Shown: positions 56,230 to 64,000 of the stretch, piece after piece
Numbering within the stretch: the stretch's first letter is position 1
How the letters are laid out: each line of letters begins with the position of its first letter
Origin: Chiridota heheva
Lineage: Eukaryota > Echinodermata > Holothuroidea > Apodida > Chiridotidae
DNA length: 64,000 bases
NCBI GenBank assembly: GCA_020152595.1
Contig: JAIGNY010003262.1
Coordinates: 218,501-282,500 of the forward strand
Direction: 5' to 3'
Notes under the pieces: model-generated
Databases searched by the model: none
What the model was told of the DNA's origin: nothing
The model's input: the letters and a program-made list of their open reading frames with translations, nothing else
Made by a program: the position numbers and the translations under genes

Positions 56230-58072
56230 TCCCCGTGACCACCTGCTACCTCCATTAACCATTCTTCAACCCCTGTCCCCAAAATTCTAATCATACAGGC
56301 CACCAATAAAGCAGAAAGTTTTCAAAGTTTCCCCTTTTCTCATACACAAGGTGCTCCAAGGCCTTGTCGGTACCCTTCCCAAGGTCTCTACCCTCAGATC
56401 CGGCAATCTCCTGGTGCACTGCACCAGGGACACTCAAGCCACCACCGCCCTCACCACCAAAATCCCAGCCAATACCGGTATTGACATTACAGTCACCACC
56501 CACCGTTCCCTGAACTCTAGCAAAGGTGTTGTCAGAACTAGAGACCTTGCCTACCTGACCAATGAAGACCTCGTAGAGAAACTTGCCAATCAACACGTTA
56601 CTGAAGCACGTCGTCTCGTCCTTAAGAGAGACGGTGCCAAAACACCCACCAATACCTTTTTCCTGACTTTTTCCATGCCAAATCTCCCCTCCCACATTAC
56701 TGCTGGCTACCTGAGAATCCCAGTCACCTCTTACTGTACATTCCTAACACCCACCATTGTCATAAGTGCCAGAGGTATGGCCTTGGTAAAAACTCCTTAT
56801 CCCTCACTAACACCCAGAACCCTGTTTACAACCTCATTAGGTACCCCAATTTTTCCACCCTCTTCGGTAGGACTAAAACCCTATCTCATCCCTTTATGCT
56901 TATGCATCAAATCAGATTTTCATCTCAGCATCAACCCTGCCACTCTTGGTACCTTCTCCTGGCCCACTTTTCCGCCCTGGGCCACCCCCTCCCTTCACCC
57001 ACCTGGGTCTCTCTACTCATCAAAAAACCTAAACCCACTCTAAGCTCTGCACGAATCTCCACAACCAAATCAAAGACCAACTCTCAAACTACACCTCCAT
57101 CTATAATGATGGCTCCAAGGAAGATGACAGGACAGCTGCTGCTGCCATCGTCCAAGACATCACCCTCAGTAGCAGGCTTCCCGACTACTTGTCATCTTTT
57201 CAGCTGAAGCAAAGGCCATCTTCCTCGCCCTCAACTTTATTGAGTACTCTCTGCTCAGCCACTTTGCCATCCATCCCAACTCCAAGTTGTCCTTACTTCT
57301 TTACTTAATCTTAAATGGGATAACTCCACATCCCACCTCTGCAAACTCCTTTCACCCACCCTCTGCAGGAAAAGTATTCTTTTCTTCTGGATACCCAGCC
57401 ATTTTGGCATCCCTGGCAATGACAGGGTTGATTCAGCCACTAAGCTTGCCCTCAACCTACCCCATTTCCCAAAACCCTTTCTGACATCAAACTGCTTATT
57501 GCTTTCCTTGTTCGTAACCGTTGGCAAACCTCATGGGACTCCCAAATTGATAACAAATTCCATGTCATCCAGCCCACAATTCTGATCTAACCTACCATCC
57601 ACAACCTCTCTCGTGTGGACAACGTTCATTTTACCCATCTTAGAATGGGTTACACCCAACTCACTCGCTCCCACCTTATTGGCTCCCACCCCTCTGCAAC
57701 AATTGCCATTGCACCCTCACAGTCCATCATGTTCTCCTTGCTTGCCCCCTGTACAACCTTCCCAGAGCTTCCCTTGCTCCCCACAACTCAATTGCCATGT
57801 TCTTCCAGAAAAACCCTCCAGATAAAATTATCTCCTGCTTGCTTCTACAACCATATTTAGTCCTCCTCCCACACCCCCCTCTCTCTCTACTTTGTTTTTT
57901 TCACCCATGCACCTCCTCTCTCGATCCCAGCTTTCTGACTTTTATTTCTCGTGTTTCTTTTAATCTCCTCCTGTTTTCTTTCCTTCCTGCCTCTAGAATG
58001 ATCTAACCTCTCAGGCATAATTTGACCCTCGTTGTTGTGGTGCCGTTAAGCCCTTATCAAACAAACACAATT
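56230..58072 (+). mobile_element. I-like LINE with gag joined to RNase H (internal deletion)
   Basis: Left half: a gag/ORF1-type protein in frame 56351-57043, with LRSGNLLVHCTRDTQATTAL, THRSLNSSKGVVRTRDLAYL, then KRDGAKTPTNTFFLTF and AGYLRIPV. In the next frame (56733-) a CCHC knuckle remnant reads CHKCQRYGLGKN, with the H and last C lost. Right half: RNase H, with TSIYNDGSKEDDRTAAAA (57091-57150), FSAEAKAIFLALNFIEYS, then FFWIPSHFGIPGND (57379-57422), in mixed frames, followed by the standard 3' end to GTTAAGCCCTTATC (58045). Endonuclease and reverse transcriptase are gone. RNase H next to an RRM/knuckle gag points to the I superfamily. Confidence 0.85.
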
Positions 58073-60487
58073 TAACAAGAGAAAAGAAATTAAGCAATGG
58101 TTATTTTGGAAGAAACTTTCAAGTGTTTATCAATATTTTCATGCATTGTTTTAATTAACCACAAAAGGGGGAAGCAGAGCAATGGTTTGAGGTTGGTGGT
58201 ATGCTTTTGTCCCTTTAAATATGTTACCGTCAGTGCAGAGTGCTTATACGTCGGTTTACTTTTCTATACCCTATGTCGGTAGCTAAGTTATTATTTGAGT
58301 AATTTGACTATCACATACCAGACCAACGACGATTGGGCATTATAGATTTATAGTATCAAATTCCATTTAGTACATTTACACTATCCCCTTGTAAATATAA
58401 ACTTCTCCCTTACCCCTCCATTAAGTGCTAAAACTTGTGGGTTATGTGTCCATTAATTACATTCTCTTAAGATAAAAACATTGGTTTCCAACATCAAATA
58501 AAACATCCTCTATGTTCTGAATCATTCCAATGATAAGATACAACAGATTGTTTACAAATGCACAACAGTATTTTTTTATTTTGGCAGTCATTGGCATACT
58601 GTAGCTACTGTACATGTAGGCACTGGCATGTACTGGCATGTACTGTATAAAGCAAAATAACCATTGCTTTATTCCTCTTCTCTTGGGAGGACAAGAATGG
58701 GGCAAGGCTACATTTTTGCAGGGCCTGATTTATGATGCAATGAACAATTACACTATATTCTGTCATTTTATATGGAAGGCAACTTTTGTCCGGGATTGTA
58801 GGCCTAGTTATTCGCCATAATGTTAGACTTTAATCACATTCAATCAAGACCCGTTTACAAGCTGTAAAATTGACCAAAAAATATGTTGTCAAAATAGCTT
58901 TAATTATGGCGATTGGTACATATATGAATGTAAATATTACCTGATGAGTCACATAAATTTTGCACAAAATAAATGGTGCCAAATAAACAAATAAATAAAA
59001 GAAATATTTGAACAGAACTAAGAATCAGCTAGTACGGATCATTGCTCTGAATCTCTGATTTAGAGTATGAACGGTTGCTTGTACATAATCCATTTACACA
59101 CTTAAGCAAAGTCAATGGGCTTCAATGTGTGTTTTCCATAAATTTCCAACTTGATTTTTGGTATGAAGACTTTCATATTCTAACCTTAAAATCAGCACAC
59201 TGGAACTTGAATTTGTTTTACACATTGTGAATACCGTAATAACTTCATAACTATCCCAAAAGGATACACATCTTCCGTTCGAAAATAAAGTTTAACACAT
59301 TTTTTGAGCGTGTCTTGAACAAAAGGCAACATGCATGTAAGCATTATTTCCAACCAATAAGTAAAATCAGTTAATATTCACAGCATATCAACGCATTACC
59401 TAATGGACATACGTCATGATTCATCAGTAGATTTGATTGTGATACAATGCTTACGCTGTTGATACTCACATAGAACCAGTATCAAATACATATGCAAATT
59501 TCTGATTAACTTTTGAACAATCAAATGCAATTAAGTTGGACATGCTACTTTTGATAAGATTTTGCTACATTACAAGATTTGCATAGAAAAAGTATTGTCA
59601 CAATGTTATTATCACTCCTATATTCAGCGGTCGAATTTGCCACTGTTCCGCTGTTCAGAAAACAGTGCTTTTTATACAGAAACAATGAATTTTCAAACAT
59701 CAGTGGAACAGTGATCTTTTCACAAGCAGGTACATGTAGCATCTTGCAATGATCGCTACAGTATAAACTTGATTTTTGCTCAAAAATGTACATGTTGTCA
59801 AATAAGATTATCATACAAACAATATCATTCAGTAAGAACAAGTTTTTCCCACCTTGCCTGCAATTGTTATCACAATTAATCATGAATTCACATATGCAAG
59901 GACACGTGTATGGCTGTATGCAGCTTAATGCTACATCGTGTACATACTAATAACCAACATACGTATTTGCACATATTGACCAATAAAGTAGTAAATTAAG
60001 TCCATTTGAAGAAAGCAATTTGTCATGTTATCCGCAAAAAAGTTGGGACAGTGAAATCTGGAACAGTATTATTTGAGAAAGTACCGTATGTTCCGTGAAA
60101 CAGTGGCGAAAAATGTTTCAACATGGAGCTACAGTTAATGGAGCTATTAAAGTTAATAGCTCCATGGTTTCAACCACTAGTATTCAGTCTTTTCATTGCA
60201 CTGGCTTATTTACTCATGGAGCTATTTACTAGTTTACTGCACCAGAAGATAACGTTATGTTGTGTTTAGGGTTTCACCATGAAATACTCTAGTGGGAACC
60301 CCTTTGTGTGCATCAGGTGTTATTTTCTTCCATGATTCATACCATTTGAGACCCAACTGGAATTTAGCAATGTGGTTATCCCAGCAGCATGCGCATTGTA
60401 GCACGATCAAATTATTTAAGTACTATACGTCCATTATGTACGTCGATATGTAGATTTGTAAACATTTTTAGGTAATGCTTATTTTCA
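57775..60487. repeat. Direct duplication, copy A
   Basis: Starts in the LINE 3' end (TGCTCCCCACAACTCAATTG) and is repeated from 61311 to the window edge at 64000. The two copies differ by scattered substitutions and mostly one-base indels in homopolymers, plus a 17-base deletion in copy B near 63298. Contains no recognised gene; the - strand frame at 59545-59883 is also broken in copy B. A 28-bp near-palindrome (ATGGAGCTATTAA-AG-complement) lies at 60138-60165. Confidence 0.93.
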
Positions 60488-61310
60488 CACTTCAACTTCT
60501 ATCATTCATTACATTACAACTTAAAAGTATGCATCATTTGAATGAAACTTGCAAGCTAATCCATTGATCTTTCCTTGTTATGCTGCTGCTTAATTTTTCT
60601 CAGCAATATTAGAATATATGTAAAGTACCTAGTGAAATATATGCAAGGTCAGTGTTCACATCTTTGTACTTTCTTGTGGGAATAAGCTGTGGCATTATGA
60701 AATGAGAAATTAAAACACTATGTTTGGATTCAATGGATTGTCATTGAAATTTCCTTTTCAATATCATAATCTCAAATGTTTTGGAGCAATGAAATTTGGA
60801 AAATGCAATTTGTTTTTCATGCCAAAATTTGCTCTAGAACTGATTTCTGCAGCTAACAGTTTGTGTATGATAATGGCATTCCTGACGTGAATAGCAATTA
60901 AAGTATTAAGTCTGAAGTGCCATTGGACAGTGTGGGTTGGTATGTTGATCTAAGTGACAACTCCTCACTTGGCTGTGGGACAGAGTGGCTTTGCATGTTG
61001 GACAGGGTGGAATGACATGTGGTGGGATGTCATTTGGATTTCAGTTGTTATGGTATGTGGGTCATGCATGTGGTGGAATGACAGATCTAGATTTCAGATT
61101 TGATTGGATGAGGTATAATGGGTGTGGGATGGCATTTGGTATGGAGGTTGGGATACATGTAGCATGTGGAACATAATTTCCCCAACAGGGACGTAACCTT
61201 GGATTATATTTTTGGTGAGCATGCGAAGCATATTGCGAACCTATTTTTAATGGCGATTTCCACAGTTTTTCCTGAGATTTCCTCAGAAATGTTAATTTTT
61301 TTGAGAATTG
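60488..61310. other. Spacer between duplicated blocks
   Basis: About 820 bp not seen elsewhere in the window. Near 61000-61165 there is a loose GGTATG/TGGGAT-type repetition (GGAATGACATGTGGTGGGAT). No gene. Confidence 0.4.
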
Positions 61311-64000
61311 TGCTCCCCACAACTCAATTGCCATGTTCTTCCAGAAAAACCCTCCAGATAAAATTATCTCCTGCTTGCTTCTACAACCATATTTAGTCCT
61401 CCTCCCACACCCCCCTCTCTCTCTACTTTGTTTTTTTCACCCATGCACCTCCTCTCTCGATCCCAGCTTTCTGACTTTTATTTCTCGTGTTTCTTTTAAT
61501 CTCCTCCTGTTTTCTTTCCTTCCTGCCTCTAGAATGATCTAACCTCTCAGGCACAATTTGACCCTCGTTGTTGTGGTGCCGTTAAGCCCTTATCAAACAA
61601 ACACAATTTAACAAGAGAAAAGAAATTAAGCAATGGTTATTTTGGAAGAAACTTTCAAGTGTTTATCAATATTTTCATGCATTGTTTTAATTAACCACAA
61701 AAGGGGAAGCAGAGCAATGGTTTGAGGTTGGTGGTATGCTTTTTGTCCCTTTAAATATGTTACCGTCAGTGCAGAGTGCTTATACCGTCGGTTTACTTTT
61801 CTATACCCTATGTCGGTAGCTAAGTTATTATTTGAGTAATTTGACTATCACATACCAGACCAACGACGATTGGGCATTATAGATTTATAGTATCAAATTC
61901 CATTTAGTACATTTACACTATCCCCTTGTAAATATAAACTTCTCCCTTACCCCCTCCATTAAGTGCTAAAACTTGTGGGTTATGTGTCCATTAATTACAT
62001 TCTCTTAAGATAAAAAACATTGGTTTCCAACATCAAATAAAACATCCTCTATGTTCTGAATCATTCCAATGATAAGATACAACAGATTGTTTACAAATGC
62101 ACAACAGTATTTTTTATTTTGGCAGTCATTGGCATACTGTAGCTACTGTACATGTAGGCACTGGCATGTACTGGCATGTACTGTATAAAGCAAAATAACC
62201 ATTGCTTTATTCCTCTTCTCTTGGGAGGACAAGAATGGGGCAAGGCTACATTTTTGCAGGGGCCTGATTTATGATGCAATGAACAATTACACTATATTCT
62301 GTCATTTTATATGGAAGGCAACTTTTGTCCGGGATTGTAGGCCTAGTTATTCGCCATAATGTTAGACTTTAATCACATTCAATCAAGACCCGTTTTACAA
62401 GCTGTAAAATTGACCAAAAAATATGTTGTCAAAATAGCTTTAATTATGGCGATTGGTACATATATGAATGTAAATATTACCTGATGAGTCACATAAATTT
62501 TGCACAAAATAAATGGTGCCAAATAAACAAATAAATAAAAGAAATATTTGAACAGAACTAAGAATCAGCTAGTACGGATCATTGCTCTGAATCTCTGATT
62601 TAGAGTATGAACGGTTGCTTGTACATAATCCATTTACACACTTAAGCAAAGTCAATGGGCTTCAATGTGTGTTTTCCATAAATTTCCAACTTGATTTTTG
62701 GTATGAAGACTTTCATATTCTAACCTTAAAATCAGCACACTGGAACTTGAATTTGTTTTACACATTGTGAATACCGTAATAACTTCATAACTATCCCAAA
62801 AGGATACACATCTTCCGTTCGAAAATAAAGTTTAACACATTTTTTGAGCGTGTCTTGAACAAAAGGCAACATGCATGTAAGCATTATTTCCAACCAATAA
62901 GTAAAATCAGTTAATATTCACAGCATATCAACGTACCTAATGGACATACGTCATGATTCATCAGTAGATTTGATTGTGATACAATGCTTACGCTGTTGAT
63001 ACTCACATAGAACCAGTATCAAATACATATGCAAATTTCTGATTAACTTTTGAACAATCAAATGCAATTAAGTTGGACATGCTACTTTTGATAAGATTTT
63101 GCTACATTACAAGATTTGCATAGAAAAAGTATTGTCACAATGTTATTATCACTCCTATATTCAGCGGTCGAATTTGCCACTGTTCCGCTGTTCAGAAAAC
63201 AGTGCTTTTTATACAGGAACGGTGAATTTTCAAACATCAGTGGAACAGTGTTCTTTTTACAAGCATGTAGCATCTTGCAATGATCGCTACAGTATAAAAA
63301 TGTACATTTCGTCAAATAAGATTATCATCAAACAATATCCTTCAGTAAGAAAAAGTTTTTCCCATCTTGCCTGCAATTGTTAGCAGAATTAATCATGAAT
63401 TCACATATGCAAGGACACGTGTATGACTGTATGCAGCTTAATGCTACATCGTGTACATACTAATAACCATTATACGTATTTGCACATATTGACCAATAAA
63501 GTAGTAAATTAAGTCCATTTTGAAGAAAGCAATTTGTCATGTTAACGGCGAAAAAGTTGGGACAGTGAAATCTGGAACAGTATTATTTGAGAAAGTACCG
63601 TATGTTCCGTGAAACAGTGGCGAAAAATGTTTCAACATGGAGCTACAGTTAATGGAGCTATTAAAGTTAATAGCTCCATGGTTTCAACCACTAGTATTCA
63701 GTCTTTTCATTGCACTGGCTTATTTACTCATGGAGCTATTTACTAGTTTACTGCACCAGAAGATAACGTTATGTTGTGTTTAGGGTTTCACCATGAAATA
63801 CTCTAGTGGGAACCCCTTTGTGTGCATCAGGTGTTATTTTCTTCCATGATTCATACCATTTGAGACCCAACTGGAATTTAGCAATGTGGTTATCCCAGCA
63901 GCATGCGCATTGTAGCACGATCAAATTACGAAGTACTATACGTCCATTATGTACGTCGATATGTAGATTTGTAAACATTTTTAGGTAATGCTTATTTTCA
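61311..64000. repeat. Direct duplication, copy B (runs off the window)
   Basis: Begins exactly at TGCTCCCCAC after GAGAATTG and follows copy A to the last base. Offset 3,536 bp at the start and 3,513 bp at the end. The sequence to the left of the start differs from copy A, so the left breakpoint is at 57774/61310. The right end is not in the window; if it continues through the spacer, the unit is about 3.5 kb in tandem. Includes a 300-bp I-like LINE 3' end (61311-61610). Confidence 0.93.

Noticed and set aside
56351-57043. Host gene encoding a 230-residue protein
   Set aside because: The content (SLNSSKGVVR, KRDGAKTPTNTFFLTF, AGYLRIPV, then a knuckle remnant) is LINE gag, and the frame runs into RNase H and a LINE 3' end.
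59545-59883. 112-codon - strand gene, with a paralogue at 63082-63315
   Set aside because: The second frame is only the duplicated copy and is altered by a deletion. No domain, splice signals or codon bias seen.

Overview
The window is nuclear DNA of an animal. It is AT-rich, has long spliced introns with GT..AG borders, and is full of non-LTR retrotransposon 3' ends, tRNA-headed SINEs, inverted-repeat (MITE-like) elements and minisatellites. The lineage cannot be fixed from the sequence. A UVSSA gene with intact motifs, CR1-, L2- and I-like LINEs, a marine-type tRNA SINE and many AGGCCTA motifs suggest a marine invertebrate, perhaps an echinoderm or another non-vertebrate deuterostome. That is a low-confidence guess.

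One gene dominates. UVSSA, the UV-stimulated scaffold protein of transcription-coupled nucleotide excision repair, runs on the + strand in 13 coding exons from 12,652 to 42,482. Exon junctions and phases were worked out by hand. They give a VHS-like N-terminal domain, a coiled and acidic middle, the TFIIH p62-binding motif ([12 protein letters not shown]), a C-C-C-H zinc finger and the conserved C-terminal tail. Exons 1-11 join without a break. From late exon 11 through exon 12 the conserved residues appear in successive different frames, so the assembled sequence stops early at 38,889-38,891. Indel errors or decay of the locus could both explain this. A second gene may begin on the - strand at 240 and leave the window on the left.

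Layout: 0-1.1 kb, candidate first exon of a divergent gene and its flank. 1.1-11.4 kb, repeats: a 47-bp array split by a CR1-like LINE, further CR1-like and I-like LINE ends, a Ty3/gypsy remnant, a foldback element with six AP-1-like heptamers, and an L2-like LINE end. 11.4-42.5 kb, UVSSA, whose introns and 5' flank hold at least a dozen separate tandem arrays with units of 18 to 72 bp, several hundred bp to 2.2 kb each. 42.5-56 kb, intergenic: LINE, SINE and MITE remnants, low-complexity arrays and an RT fragment. 56-58 kb, an I-like LINE with gag joined to RNase H by internal deletion. 57.8-64 kb, a direct duplication of at least 2.7 kb with a start-to-start offset of 3.5 kb.

I see no unknown multi-gene system. 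The unusual content is structural: arrays tied to splice sites (a 44-bp array whose units resemble the UVSSA exon 1 acceptor), one LINE copy carrying two separate tandem expansions in its coding region (18 bp x 30 and 54 bp x about 21), a 72-bp array in which each unit holds a palindrome, and several nested inverted-repeat elements.
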